Below, piece by piece: positions 16,911-25,334 of a stretch of DNA of 64,000 nt (position 1 is its first letter; the number at the start of each line of letters is the position of its first letter). Position numbers and translations under genes: made by a program. The stretch spans positions 1,674,001 through 1,738,000 of the forward strand of contig NZ_CP082839.1 of the NCBI RefSeq assembly GCF_019930585.1, given 5' to 3'. The DNA comes from Sphingomonas nostoxanthinifaciens. Its GTDB lineage: Bacteria > Pseudomonadota > Alphaproteobacteria > Sphingomonadales > Sphingomonadaceae. A model generated the notes under the pieces. That model had not been told where the DNA came from, did no database searches, and worked only from the letters and a program-made list of their open reading frames with translations.

Positions 16911-17429
16911 TTATTTAAATCCTGCTAATCTGGCGCGCCCAGCTTCGATCACTTCGGCGAAAATCGGCGCATTTTTGCCATCGGCCTTCACCCGGATGCG
17001 GTTGCCCGCCGCGCCATCTTCCTGCGCGATGCCGGCGACCGACACGCTGAAGCCATCCGACTCCGCGACCAGATCGATCGGGTCGCCGCGGCGGATCACC
17101 ATCTCCTGCTTCACAGGCACGAGCATCGCACCCCCAGCCGTCGCGGGCGTTGCAGCGCCGCCGAGGCGGGTGAGCGGCACGCGGATCCGCCAGTTGGCGG
17201 CGGGGCAACGCAGCGCGATCGCGCCCATCACCGGCGGATCGATCTGCACCGTCGTCGGGCAGGGGGCGAGCTTCAGTCGCCGGTCGATCTGCGCCATCGG
17301 GCCGCCCGTCTCGCCGATCCCGGCGCCGAGCGCGCCGATCAGGCGCGCCTCGAGCGCTGGAATATTCTGGAACGGCTCGGCCGCTGCCGGCGTGGCAGCG
17401 AGGGCGGCGAGGCTGAGAATCATTTTCAT
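16911..17429 (-). CDS. flgA: Flagellar P-ring assembly chaperone FlgA
   Basis: 172 residues. A short signal peptide (MKMILSLAALAATPAAA) targets it to the periplasm. The C-terminal SAF-type region contains PVKQEMVIRRGDPIDLVAES and ends with ENRIRVKADG-like and VIEAGRARLAGF segments, typical of FlgA, which helps polymerise FlgI into the P ring. Start ATG 17429 was chosen because it gives the signal peptide; the frame is open far upstream. It is followed after 71 bases by flgM. Confidence 0.85.
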   Translation of the reverse strand: MKMILSLAALAATPAAAEPFQNIPALEARLIGALGAGIGETGGPMAQIDRRLKLAPCPTTVQIDPPVMGAIALRCPAANWRIRVPLTRLGGAATPATAGGAMLVPVKQEMVIRRGDPIDLVAESDGFSVSVAGIAQEDGAAGNRIRVKADGKNAPIFAEVIEAGRARLAGFK

Positions 17430-17458
17430 GCCCGCATTTCTGCAAAAGCCATGCCAGT

Positions 17459-17899
17459 CTAGCGACGACGGCTGACGCGGATGACCTGGCCGCCACCCGT
17501 GGCCGGGTCGATGGCCAGCGCGATCTGGCCCGCGGGCATGCCCGACGCCACCAGCGCGCGCGCTACGGCTGCACTCCGCGCAGCGGCGAGTTCCCACCCG
17601 TCGAAGCGCGCTGCGTTCGGCTCGGTGCCGCGACTGGAGATCGTTATCGCCCCGCCGCCACGCGCATAAGCCAGCAGGGATGCACGCGCCTGCGACCGCA
17701 GCACGGCCTCCCCCGGATCGAACCAGAGGCGGGCGGGCACGGTCAGCGGCGCTGCGGTCGGTGTGCCGAGCGCGGCGCGTACGCTTTGCGTCAGCGCCTG
17801 CGGATCGGGATGGGCCTGGAGCAGGACGAAGAAGCCGAGCAGCAGCAGGCATAGGTCTGCGAAACTCAGTGCCCAGCGGGCGTTGCTGCGCGCCTTCAT
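17459..17899 (-). CDS. Compact MotB-like protein (OmpA-type domain, second stator)
   Basis: 146 residues. One N-terminal membrane segment, RWALSFADLCLLLLGFFVLL, places Asp14 just at the membrane edge exactly where the proton-accepting Asp of MotB lies (compare KVAYADFVTAMMAFF in the other MotB of this window). The remainder is a small OmpA-like fold: LWFDPGEAVLRSQARASLLA, ITISSRGTEPN and DGWELAAARSAAVARALVAS. The peptidoglycan-binding Asp of the usual GHTD loop appears as Glu (RGTE), while the Arg of the LSxxR helix is kept (AAAR). It overlaps the MotA-like gene by 4 bases. Confidence 0.75.
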   Translation of the reverse strand: MKARSNARWALSFADLCLLLLGFFVLLQAHPDPQALTQSVRAALGTPTAAPLTVPARLWFDPGEAVLRSQARASLLAYARGGGAITISSRGTEPNAARFDGWELAAARSAAVARALVASGMPAGQIALAIDPATGGGQVIRVSRRR

Positions 17900-18564
17900 G
17901 TCCCGAACCGGCGCGCGAGATGGCGCTGCAGGCCATGCGCCTGATCGAGTTCGGCGCGGGCGAGCGCGGCGAGCTGCGCCAGCGTCCGCTCCTGCCACGC
18001 CAATTCCGCGGTCGAGAGGCGCTCCAGCCGGTCGGCGATCGGCCCGGCGATCAGGTTGGCGACAAGGATGCCCCACAGGGTGGCGACGAGCGCGGACGCC
18101 ATTGGCGGGCCCAGCTTGGCCGGATCCTCCATGTTGGCGAACATCGCGATCAGGCCCAGCACGGTGGCGACCATGCCCATGGCGGGCGCGGCATCGGCCG
18201 CGTCGCGCCAGAAGGCCGTCACGGCGGCGTGGCGCAGCCGTCGCGCGCCAAGGCTGTCCTCGGCCCAGCGCATGAAGACTTCGGAGGAGGGCGCGTCGGC
18301 GAGATGCCGGAGCGCTTCGCGCATGAAGCGGCCGGCGGTGGCGACACGATCGGCGCAGACGACGCTACGCGCCGCGGCGACCGCTTCGACCTGGCCGACG
18401 GCGACGATCGCGGCGAGCGCGTCCGCCTCGGGATCGGCGGCGACGAGTGGCTTGAGGCTCGCCAGCGCGGCCGACAGGGTGGAGAAGCCGCCGCGCAGCA
18501 GCGCCGCCAGTGCCGCGCCGCCGAAGACGATTGCGAGCGCGAGCGGATCGAACAACCGCGCCAT
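17896..18564 (-). CDS. Compact MotA/TolQ/ExbB-family protein (second stator)
   Basis: 222 residues, shorter than the canonical MotA also present at 27654. An N-terminal TM (PLALAIVFGGAALAALLRGG) is followed by a cytoplasmic region and then the MotA signature AAPAMGMVATVLGLIAMFAN with MEDPAKLGPPMASALVATLW and GILVANLIAGPIADRLERLS (two TMs). It is translationally coupled to the MotB-like gene and faces the flgB operon across the region with the palindromic enhancer sites. It is probably an auxiliary proton channel of the flagellar motor; a role outside the motor cannot be excluded. Start ATG 18564 gives the expected TM1. Confidence 0.78.
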   Translation of the reverse strand: MARLFDPLALAIVFGGAALAALLRGGFSTLSAALASLKPLVAADPEADALAAIVAVGQVEAVAAARSVVCADRVATAGRFMREALRHLADAPSSEVFMRWAEDSLGARRLRHAAVTAFWRDAADAAPAMGMVATVLGLIAMFANMEDPAKLGPPMASALVATLWGILVANLIAGPIADRLERLSTAELAWQERTLAQLAALARAELDQAHGLQRHLARRFGT

Positions 18565-18608
18565 CTGAGCGATGCTCTCCACTCTTACGCTTACCCCGTT
18601 TGCCGCAC

Positions 18609-18644
18609 CGGCAAGAAATTGCCGCTCCCGGCAAAGCATTGCCG
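18609..18644. promoter_or_regulatory. Tandem palindromic enhancer-like sites for a flagellar activator
   Basis: Two 16-bp palindromes, CGGCAAGAAATTGCCG (18609-18624) and CGGCAAAGCATTGCCG (18629-18644), are centred exactly 20 bp apart (two helical turns). A shorter relative, CGGCAAATGCCG, is at 18673-18684. They resemble the ftr elements bound by FlbD in Caulobacter. They lie about 100 bp before the predicted flgB start site, the usual distance for sigma-54 activators. Confidence 0.7.
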
Positions 18645-18697
18645 GTCGCCTCCGCATGCCGCCGGCAGCGGGCGGCAAATGCCGTCTCGCGCCAGTT

Positions 18698-18713
18698 TGG
18701 CACACCCCTTGCA
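18698..18713 (+). promoter_or_regulatory. Sigma-54 promoter of the flgB-L operon
   Basis: TGGCACACCCCTTGCA has GG and GC separated by exactly 10 bases and matches the -24/-12 consensus almost completely. The transcript should begin near 18724, giving a leader of about 70 bases before flgB. Confidence 0.9.
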
Positions 18714-18792
18714 GAACATGATCCCGAACCGCCGTCCGATCCCAGTAACGGCCGGCACGACCCGAGCTTTAGGCACGAAAGGAGGAGCGAAC

Positions 18793-19146
18793 ATGGCAGG
18801 CACCGATCCGCTCTTCGGGATCGACGGCAATGCGCTGGCGCTGCGTTCGCAGCGCATGGCGTTGCTGGCGTCGAACATCGCCAACGCCGCCACGCCCAAT
18901 TACAAGGCGCGGGACTTCGATTTCCAGAAGGCGCTTGCCGCCGCCAACAATGGCAGCGCGACCGCCGATGCCGCCAATGGCGCGCTCGGCTATCGCGTGC
19001 CGCTGGAGACGAGCCTCGACGGCAACACGGTCGAGCTCCAGACCGAGCAGACCCAGTTCGCCGAGAATGCGGTCCAGTACCGCTCGACCCTGTCCTTCCT
19101 GCAGGCCCGCATCGCGACCGTGATGACGGCGCTGAAGGGAGACTGA
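18793..19146 (+). CDS. flgB: Flagellar proximal rod protein FlgB
   Basis: 117 residues. It has the axial-protein N-terminal motif (QRMALLASNIANAATPNYKA) and the C-terminal helix ENAVQYRSTLSFLQARIATV. FlgB forms the base of the rod and is exported by the type III system without a cleaved signal. ATG 18793 follows AGGAGGAGCG; the frame is open upstream through the promoter region, which cannot be coding. It is the first gene of the eleven-gene flg operon. Confidence 0.95.
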   Translation: MAGTDPLFGIDGNALALRSQRMALLASNIANAATPNYKARDFDFQKALAAANNGSATADAANGALGYRVPLETSLDGNTVELQTEQTQFAENAVQYRSTLSFLQARIATVMTALKGD

Positions 19147-19151
19147 GCGCG

Positions 19152-19556
19152 ATGGCCAACAATCTCTCCATCTTCGATATTTCGGGTCGCGCCATGTCGG
19201 CGCAGCTCGTGCGGCTCAATACGACCGCGTCGAACCTCGCCAATGCCAACACCGTCTCGACCACCAAGGAAGGCGCGTTCCGCTCGCTGAAGCCGGTGTT
19301 CACCACCGTCGGTGCGCAGCCGGGCATCGCGACCGTCCAGGTGAGCAAGGTCGTCACCGCCGGCACCGATCCGACGCAGCGTCACGATCCATCCAATCCG
19401 CTCGCGGACAAGGACGGCAACGTCTGGGATGCCGGCGTCGATAGCGCGGGCGAGCTGGTCGAGATGATGGAAACCGCCCGCCAGTATCAGAACAACGTCC
19501 AGGTTCTTCAAACCGCCAAATCCCTTACCCTCGACACGCTGAGGCTTGAGAAATGA
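19152..19556 (+). CDS. flgC: Flagellar proximal rod protein FlgC
   Basis: 134 residues. It carries the N-terminal rod/hook signature (SAQLVRLNTTASNLANANTV) and the C-terminal EMMETARQYQNNVQVLQTAK helix. FlgC is a structural rod protein acting with FlgB. It starts 5 bases after the flgB stop, and its own stop overlaps the flgD start. Confidence 0.95.
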   Translation: MANNLSIFDISGRAMSAQLVRLNTTASNLANANTVSTTKEGAFRSLKPVFTTVGAQPGIATVQVSKVVTAGTDPTQRHDPSNPLADKDGNVWDAGVDSAGELVEMMETARQYQNNVQVLQTAKSLTLDTLRLEK

Positions 19557-20251
19557 CCACAGTCTCCACCACCGGAAACAGCTACCTCGACTCGTTGATG
19601 ACGAGCACGAGCAAGGCAGCCTCGTCGTCCACGACCGCGACGGGTGGCAGCAGCCAGACGATCAATCAGTCGGGCTTCCTGAAGCTGCTGACCACGCAGC
19701 TCCAGACCCAGGATCCGACGCAGGCGACCGATACCAACCAGATGGTCGCCCAGATGGCGACCTTCAGCCAGGTCGCCGGCATCACCGAGATGAACCAGTC
19801 GCTGGCGACCATGTCGACCAACGTCGCGGCGCTCCGCTTCGGCAGCGCTTCCAACTGGGTCGGACGCGCCGCGCTCGTTCCGTCGGATATCGCGACGCAG
19901 GCATCGAACGGCGCCTATGCCGGCCAGATCACCGTGCCGTCGGACGCCAAGGACGTCACCGTCTCGCTCACCAATGCAAGCGGCCAGACCGTGTTCAGCA
20001 AGGATCTCGGCGCGCAGAGCGCCGGTGCGGTCAACTGGAGCTGGGACGGCAAGGACTCGTCGGGCACCGCCACGACGGATGGCGCGCTCAGCGTCAACGT
20101 CAGCGCCGTCGGGACGAGCGGCGGCAACCTGACCACCACCAACAACACCTGGAACGAGATCAGCTCGGTCAAGTCGCCGACCAGCGGCACCACCAGCCTC
20201 GTCACCGCACTCGGGACGATCGATCCGTCCACGGTGCTCGAGCTTTCCTGA
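19553..20251 (+). CDS. flgD: Flagellar hook-capping protein FlgD
   Basis: 232 residues. The conserved N-terminal export and capping region reads INQSGFLKLLTTQLQTQDPT then Q-rich MVAQMATFSQVAGITEMNQS. It is followed by a FlgD Ig-like/Tudor part with VNWSWDGKDSSGTATTDGAL. FlgD caps the growing hook and is later discarded. The ATG overlaps the flgC stop (ATGA). Confidence 0.93.
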   Translation: MTTVSTTGNSYLDSLMTSTSKAASSSTTATGGSSQTINQSGFLKLLTTQLQTQDPTQATDTNQMVAQMATFSQVAGITEMNQSLATMSTNVAALRFGSASNWVGRAALVPSDIATQASNGAYAGQITVPSDAKDVTVSLTNASGQTVFSKDLGAQSAGAVNWSWDGKDSSGTATTDGALSVNVSAVGTSGGNLTTTNNTWNEISSVKSPTSGTTSLVTALGTIDPSTVLELS

Positions 20252-20278
20252 TTTCCGCACTTCTACCCGGAGAATCCC

Positions 20279-21592
20279 ATGTCCTTCTTTACCTCGCTGT
20301 CCGGCCTCAAGGGCGCGCAATCCGATCTCGGCGTCATCTCGAATAACATCGCCAACGTCGGATCGATCGGCTTCAAGAAAAGCCGCGCGGAATTCGGCGA
20401 TCTCATCTCCGCCTCGCCGCTTCAGTCGGGCACGGTCGCGGGCCAGGGCACGCGGCTGAAGGACATCAGCCAGCAGTTCACCCAGGGTGGCTTCCAGACG
20501 TCCGATCGCGCGCTCGATCTCGCCATTTCGGGCCAGGGCTTCTTCGTCACCAAGACGGGCAGCACGCTCGCTTATACCCGCAACGGCGCGTTCAGCCTCG
20601 ACGGGGACCGCTATCTGGTCGACAGCAACGGCGCCTATGTGCAGGTGCTGCCGGTCGACAGCTCGGGCACGCTCGCCGCGACCGGCCTCTCGTCGGCCAC
20701 CAACCTGCAGATCCCGCAGACCGCCGGCAGCCCGGTCGCGACCTCGGCGGTGCAGCTCGGCGTCACGTTGCCGAGCAACGCCGACATGCCATCCGCGCGC
20801 AGCAATTACAGCACCACCACGCCCTACGCGTTCAGCCGTTACGACTCGAACAGCTACAATTTCTCGACCTCGACCACCGTCTTCGACAGTTCGGGCAATC
20901 CGCAGCAGGCGACGCTCTATTACGTGCGTACGTCGGTGCCGGACACGACCGCGACGCCGCCGGTGACCGACAGCACGTGGCAGGCGCACCTTTTCGTCGG
21001 CGACCAGGAAGCGAGCGCGGACGGCAGCGCCGTCACGACCCCAGCCCAGCCGGTCACGATGACGTTCGACAGCAACGGCGTCCTCAAGTCGCCGACGACG
21101 GGCACCCAGTTCAGCAGCGTGCTGCCGTCCGGCGCCGGCGCGCCGATGTCGATCGACCTGACGTTCGACAGCTCGAACACGCGCCAGGCGTCCTCCACCT
21201 TCACGCCGGGCACGATCACCCAGAACGGCAAGGCGGCGGGCCAGCTCAACAACATCTCGGTCGACAGCAACGGGCTGGTCTCCGCGACCTTCTCCGACGG
21301 CACGAGCAAGAAGCTCGGCGCGATCATGATCGCCAACTTCCCGAACACCAACGGCCTGCGTCAGCTTGGTGACTCGCGCTGGGGCCAGAGCGGCCTGTCG
21401 GGCGATCCGATCATCAGCCAGGCCGGCTCGGGTTCGGCCGGTTCGATCCAGTCCGGCGCGCTCGAAGAGGCGAACGTCGATCTGACCGAGGAGCTCGTCT
21501 CGCTCATCACCGCGCAGCGTAACTTCTCGGCCAATTCCAAGGCGATCGAAACGGGCAACAACATGACCCAGACGATCATCAACCTGCGCTGA
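20279..21592 (+). CDS. flgE: Flagellar hook protein FlgE
   Basis: 437 residues. The N-terminus SFFTSLSGLKGAQSDLGVIS with NNIANVGSIGFKKSRAEFGD is the axial signature, and the D2 middle contains SRYDSNSYNFSTSTTVFDSS. The C-terminus has EEANVDLTEELVSLITAQRN then FSANSKAIETGNNMTQTIIN. It polymerises into the flexible hook. Its length is normal. It is preceded by CCCGGAGAATCCC, a good ribosome site. Confidence 0.96.
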   Translation: MSFFTSLSGLKGAQSDLGVISNNIANVGSIGFKKSRAEFGDLISASPLQSGTVAGQGTRLKDISQQFTQGGFQTSDRALDLAISGQGFFVTKTGSTLAYTRNGAFSLDGDRYLVDSNGAYVQVLPVDSSGTLAATGLSSATNLQIPQTAGSPVATSAVQLGVTLPSNADMPSARSNYSTTTPYAFSRYDSNSYNFSTSTTVFDSSGNPQQATLYYVRTSVPDTTATPPVTDSTWQAHLFVGDQEASADGSAVTTPAQPVTMTFDSNGVLKSPTTGTQFSSVLPSGAGAPMSIDLTFDSSNTRQASSTFTPGTITQNGKAAGQLNNISVDSNGLVSATFSDGTSKKLGAIMIANFPNTNGLRQLGDSRWGQSGLSGDPIISQAGSGSAGSIQSGALEEANVDLTEELVSLITAQRNFSANSKAIETGNNMTQTIINLR

Positions 21593-21615
21593 CGGCACGG
21601 ATGCGGAGTTAGACG

Positions 21616-22359
21616 GTGGACCGGCTCATCTATTCCTCGTTGGCGGCGATGCGCGGCGCGATGGGCCGGCAGGCGACGATCGCGAACAATCTCGCCAACG
21701 TGAACACATCGGGGTTCCGCGGCGAGATCGCGAACGCACAGTCGCTGTGGATCCGCGGGCAGGAGCTGAACGGCCGCGCCACCGTCTCCGACGAGGTGAA
21801 GGGCGCCGACATGTCGAAGGGAACGGCGGCGCAGACCGGCCGCGATCTCGACGTGTCGCTCAACGGCGATGCGATGCTGACGGTGCAGGCGGCGGATGGA
21901 TCCGAGGCCTATACCCGTCGCGGCGACCTGCAGCAGACGAACAGCGGCCTGCTCACCACCGGCGACGGTTCGATCGTGATGGGGGAAAATGGCCCGATCA
22001 CGCTGCCGGCCGCCGACACCGTGTCGATCACGGCCGACGGCACGATCTACATCGTGCCGCAAGGCGGCGATCCTCAGGCCCCGCAGCAGGTCGACAAGCT
22101 GAAACTGGTGAGCCCCGGCGGCAGCACCATCGCGAAGGGCCTGGACGGCCTGTTCCGCAACACCGCCGGCGGCACGTTGCCGTCCGATCCCGATGCGCGG
22201 GTGAGTTCGCGTTCGCTCGAAGGGTCGAACGTCAGCGCATCCTCGGCACTGGTCGACATGATCGACACGTCGCGGGCGTGGGACAGCCAGATCAAGATGC
22301 TCACGACCGCGCAGGAGCTCGACAAGTCCTCCGCCGACCTCATGCAATTGCCCCAATAG
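21616..22359 (+). CDS. flgF: Flagellar distal/proximal rod protein FlgF
   Basis: 247 residues. The N-terminus DRLIYSSLAAMRGAMGRQAT with IANNLANVNTSGFRGEIA is diagnostic of FlgF, as is the C-terminal LEGSNVSASSALVDMIDTSR. The start is GTG 21616 after GGAGTTAGAC; no earlier suitable codon exists in the 24-base gap after flgE. It is a rod structural protein between FlgE and FlgG in the operon. Confidence 0.94.
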   Translation: MDRLIYSSLAAMRGAMGRQATIANNLANVNTSGFRGEIANAQSLWIRGQELNGRATVSDEVKGADMSKGTAAQTGRDLDVSLNGDAMLTVQAADGSEAYTRRGDLQQTNSGLLTTGDGSIVMGENGPITLPAADTVSITADGTIYIVPQGGDPQAPQQVDKLKLVSPGGSTIAKGLDGLFRNTAGGTLPSDPDARVSSRSLEGSNVSASSALVDMIDTSRAWDSQIKMLTTAQELDKSSADLMQLPQ

Positions 22360-22370
22360 GAAGATAGGCC

Positions 22371-23159
22371 ATGACCAACGCCGCCCTCCACGTCGCTCGC
22401 ACCGGGCTCGATGCACAGAATTCGCGTATGCAGGTGATCGCCAACAATTTGGCGAACGTGAACACCACCGGGTTCAAGCGCGATCGCGCGAACTTCGAAT
22501 CGCTGGATTACCAGCAGATCACCGCTCCGGGCGCGCCCTCGTCCGACGCGAACAAATATGCGACCGGCCTCAATCTGGGCACCGGCGTCAAGATCATGGC
22601 GACGTCGCGGATTGACACGCAGGGGTCGTTGCAGACCACCGATCGCTCGCTCGATCTCGCCATTTCGGGGCAGGGCTTCTTTCAGGTGACGAAGCCGGAC
22701 GGCACCGCCGCCTACACCCGCGACGGCAGCTTCAGCACCAACGCCGACGGTACGGTCGTCACCTCGGACGGGCTGCCGCTGCAGCCGCAGATCCAGATCC
22801 CCGCCAACGCGACCAACGTCACGATCGCGACCGACGGCACCGTTTCGGCGGCGCTGCAGGGCCAGTCGAACACGACCACGCTCGGCAAGATCCAGACCGT
22901 GCGCTTCCAGAACGCGTCGGGTCTGCAGGCCGAGAGCGGCGACCTCCTGATCGAAACCGCGGCCTCCGGCGCGCCCCAGGTGGGCGATGCCGGCACCGAT
23001 GGGCGCGGCACGATCACCCAGGGCAGCCTCGAAGCCTCGAACGTGGATATTACGCAGGAGCTGGTCGACATGATCGAAACCCAGCGCGCCTATGAGGTGA
23101 ATTCGAAGGTGATCAAGGGCACCGACGAGATGCTCCAAACCGCCAACCAGCAGCTCTGA
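22371..23159 (+). CDS. flgG: Flagellar distal rod protein FlgG
   Basis: 262 residues, the canonical length. N-terminal LHVARTGLDAQNSRMQVIAN then NLANVNTTGFKRDRANFESL, central LDLAISGQGFFQVTKPDGT, and C-terminal LEASNVDITQELVDMIETQR then AYEVNSKVIKGTDEMLQTAN are all present. FlgG forms the long distal rod that traverses the P and L rings. Confidence 0.97.
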   Translation: MTNAALHVARTGLDAQNSRMQVIANNLANVNTTGFKRDRANFESLDYQQITAPGAPSSDANKYATGLNLGTGVKIMATSRIDTQGSLQTTDRSLDLAISGQGFFQVTKPDGTAAYTRDGSFSTNADGTVVTSDGLPLQPQIQIPANATNVTIATDGTVSAALQGQSNTTTLGKIQTVRFQNASGLQAESGDLLIETAASGAPQVGDAGTDGRGTITQGSLEASNVDITQELVDMIETQRAYEVNSKVIKGTDEMLQTANQQL

Positions 23160-23170
23160 GGCGCGACCTG

Positions 23171-23869
23171 ATGTCCTCCCTTCGTATCGCTCTGCTGCTC
23201 GGCCTGAGCTGCGCCTGCGTCATTGCTGCCATTCCAGCGCATGCGGGTCTGCTCGGCACCGGCGACAAGGCCAAGCACGATCAGGTCGAATATGCCCGCA
23301 CGCCCTATCTGGCGCCCCCCGCGCCGCAAGCGGATGGCGCGATCTTCCACGCGGCGAGCGGTTACGCGGCGCTCACCTCGGGCGCGCGCGCCGCGATGGT
23401 CGGCGATGTCGTCACGATCAATCTCGTCGAGAAGACGCAGGCTGCCAAGAGCAACAGCGCCAATACTAATCGCACGGGTTCGATCAGCGTCACGCCGCCG
23501 CCGACCGGGCCGATCGCGACCGTGCTCAACAAGGTCAACCTCAACATGGGGCAGGGCGCGACCTTCGCCGGAAAGGGCGATGCCGCGCAGTCCAACCAGC
23601 TGTCGGGCGCGATCAGCGTCACGATCGCGGAAATCTATCCCAACGGCACGATGCTGGTGCGCGGGCAGAAGCAGCTCACGCTCAATCGCGGCGACGAGAC
23701 CATCATGATCTCGGGCATCATCCGCGCCGCCGACATCGACTTCGACAATACGGTGCAGTCCACCCGCGTGGCGGATGCGCGCATCACCTATACCGGCAAG
23801 GGCGAGGTTGCGCGCGCCAGCACGCAAGGCTGGCTCGGTCGGTTCTTCTCCCGCGTCGCTCCGTTTTAG
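23171..23869 (+). CDS. flgH: Flagellar L-ring protein FlgH
   Basis: 232 residues, outer-membrane L ring. The export signal (MSSLRIALLLGLSCACVIAA) contains LSC and ACV but no clear LxGC lipobox, and AHA-GLL could be a signal peptidase I site. So it is unclear whether it is lipidated, as the enteric protein is. The mature part has the FlgH landmarks ALTSGARAAMVGDVVTINLV, NQLSGAISVTIAEIYPNGTM, LVRGQKQLTLNRGDETIMIS and GIIRAADIDFDNTVQSTRVA, ending GWLGRFFSRVAPF. Confidence 0.94.
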   Translation: MSSLRIALLLGLSCACVIAAIPAHAGLLGTGDKAKHDQVEYARTPYLAPPAPQADGAIFHAASGYAALTSGARAAMVGDVVTINLVEKTQAAKSNSANTNRTGSISVTPPPTGPIATVLNKVNLNMGQGATFAGKGDAAQSNQLSGAISVTIAEIYPNGTMLVRGQKQLTLNRGDETIMISGIIRAADIDFDNTVQSTRVADARITYTGKGEVARASTQGWLGRFFSRVAPF

Positions 23870-23880
23870 GGCTCCGTTCC

Positions 23881-24981
23881 ATGCGTCTCGTCATTCTCCT
23901 GATCGCCATGCTCGCGGGCCTTGTCGCGCTCCCGGCCTCGGCCGAGCGGATCAAGGATCTCGGCACCTTCCAGGGCCTGCGCACCAACCAGCTCACCGGC
24001 TACGGCATCGTCGTCGGCCTGGCGGGCACGGGTGACGACAATCTGGATTATACGACGCAGGGCATGCGCAGCGTGGCGTCGCGCTTTGGCCTGACGCTGC
24101 CGGCCGGCCAGACGCAGCCGTCGCTGAAGAATGCCGCGGCGGTGATGATCACCGCCGAACTGCCCGCCTTCGCCAAGCCCGGCCAGAAGCTCGACATCAC
24201 GGTCGCGGCGCTCGGCAAGGCCAAGAGCCTGCGTGGCGGCACGCTGCTGATGACGCCGATGCAGGGTGCAGACGGACAGATCTACGCCATGGCGCAAGGC
24301 AACCTTGCGGTCGGCGGCCTCGGCGTGACCGCGGCGGACGGCTCGAACGTCACCGTCAACGTGCCGTCGGCCGGCCGCATTCCGGGCGGGGCCACGGTCG
24401 AAAAGGCGGTCGACGCCGGTTTCGCCACCACGCCGGAGATCAAGTTCAACCTTGCCGAGGCCGATCTCACCACGGTCGAGCGCGTCGCCGACGCGATCAA
24501 TGCGCGCATCGGAACGGGCCGCGCCCGCGCGATCGACGCCGTCACCGTCGCGATCAATGCGCCGCAGGGCGCGGAGGTGCGGACCGCGCTGATGGGGCAG
24601 ATCGAGGATCTGCTGGTCGAGCCGGCCGATGCGCCTGCCCGCGTCATCGTCAACGCCCGCACCGGCACGGTGGTCATCAACGGCGCGGTGCGGATCGCGC
24701 CCGCCGCGGTCAGCCACGGCAAGCTGACCGTGAAGGTCAACGAGACCCTCAAGGTGTCGCAGCCCGGCCCGTTCAGCAACGGCCAGACCGCCATCGTGCC
24801 CAAGAGCAGCATCTCGATCGACGAGGAGAAGCACCCGATGTTCCGCTTCGCACCCGGCGCCAGCCTCGCCGACATCGTCAAGGCGGTCAACGCGATCGGC
24901 GCATCGCCGGCCGATCTGGTCGCCATCCTCGAGGCACTGAAGGAGGCGGGGGCGATGAAGGCCGACCTCGTGGTTCTGTGA
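23881..24981 (+). CDS. flgI: Flagellar P-ring protein FlgI
   Basis: 366 residues. A Sec signal peptide (LVILLIAMLAGLVALPASA) precedes ERIKDLGTFQGLRTNQLTGY then GIVVGLAGTGDD, the FlgI signature. Further marks are RSVASRFGL, GTLLMTPMQGADGQIYAMAQ, RVIVNARTGTVVINGAVRIA and GASLADIVKAVNAIGASPAD. It forms the periplasmic P ring around the rod, with FlgA as assembly chaperone. The stop overlaps the flgJ GTG. Confidence 0.96.
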   Translation: MRLVILLIAMLAGLVALPASAERIKDLGTFQGLRTNQLTGYGIVVGLAGTGDDNLDYTTQGMRSVASRFGLTLPAGQTQPSLKNAAAVMITAELPAFAKPGQKLDITVAALGKAKSLRGGTLLMTPMQGADGQIYAMAQGNLAVGGLGVTAADGSNVTVNVPSAGRIPGGATVEKAVDAGFATTPEIKFNLAEADLTTVERVADAINARIGTGRARAIDAVTVAINAPQGAEVRTALMGQIEDLLVEPADAPARVIVNARTGTVVINGAVRIAPAAVSHGKLTVKVNETLKVSQPGPFSNGQTAIVPKSSISIDEEKHPMFRFAPGASLADIVKAVNAIGASPADLVAILEALKEAGAMKADLVVL

Positions 24982-25334
24982 CGACGCCGGTTTCCTCCAC
25001 GACGGCCGCAGCAGCGGCGGCGGCGACGAGCGCGGCCACCGGCACGGCTGCGCCCAACATGGCGAAGCTGAAGAAGGCTGCGCAGGGCTTCGAGGCGGTG
25101 TTCGCGCGCCAGATGATCTCGTCGATGCGCACCGCCAGCCTCGGCGACGGCATCATGGATTCGAGCGCGACCGAGCAGTTCCGCGACATGAGCGACGGCA
25201 AGCTCGCCGAGGCGATGGCAGGCAAGGGCTCGCTCGGCATCGCCGACATGCTGGTCAAGCAATGGGGCGCACGCGTCGCCGGTCCGGCCGGCGCCGCGAC
25301 GGCCACCACCAACGGCCCGGCGACGTCCAAATGA
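24978..25334 (+). CDS. flgJ: Single-domain FlgJ (rod-binding protein without muramidase domain)
   Basis: 118 residues, about a third of enteric FlgJ. After an Ala/Thr-rich tail the rod-capping domain is complete: KLKKAAQGFEAVFARQMISS, MRTASLGDGIMDSSATEQFR and DMSDGKLAEAMAGKGSLGIA. The C-terminal peptidoglycan hydrolase domain is absent, as in many alphaproteobacteria. That activity is probably supplied by the separate transglycosylase at 29417-30316. The GTG start overlaps the flgI stop and the stop overlaps flgK. Confidence 0.9.
   Translation: MTTPVSSTTAAAAAAATSAATGTAAPNMAKLKKAAQGFEAVFARQMISSMRTASLGDGIMDSSATEQFRDMSDGKLAEAMAGKGSLGIADMLVKQWGARVAGPAGAATATTNGPATSK

Noticed and set aside
16892..16917. 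A sigma-28-like TAAATAAT / GTCGTTAA pair on the minus strand before flgM.
   Set aside because: The spacer is 10 rather than 11 bases and it overlaps the flgA stop; kept only as a remark in the flgM entry.
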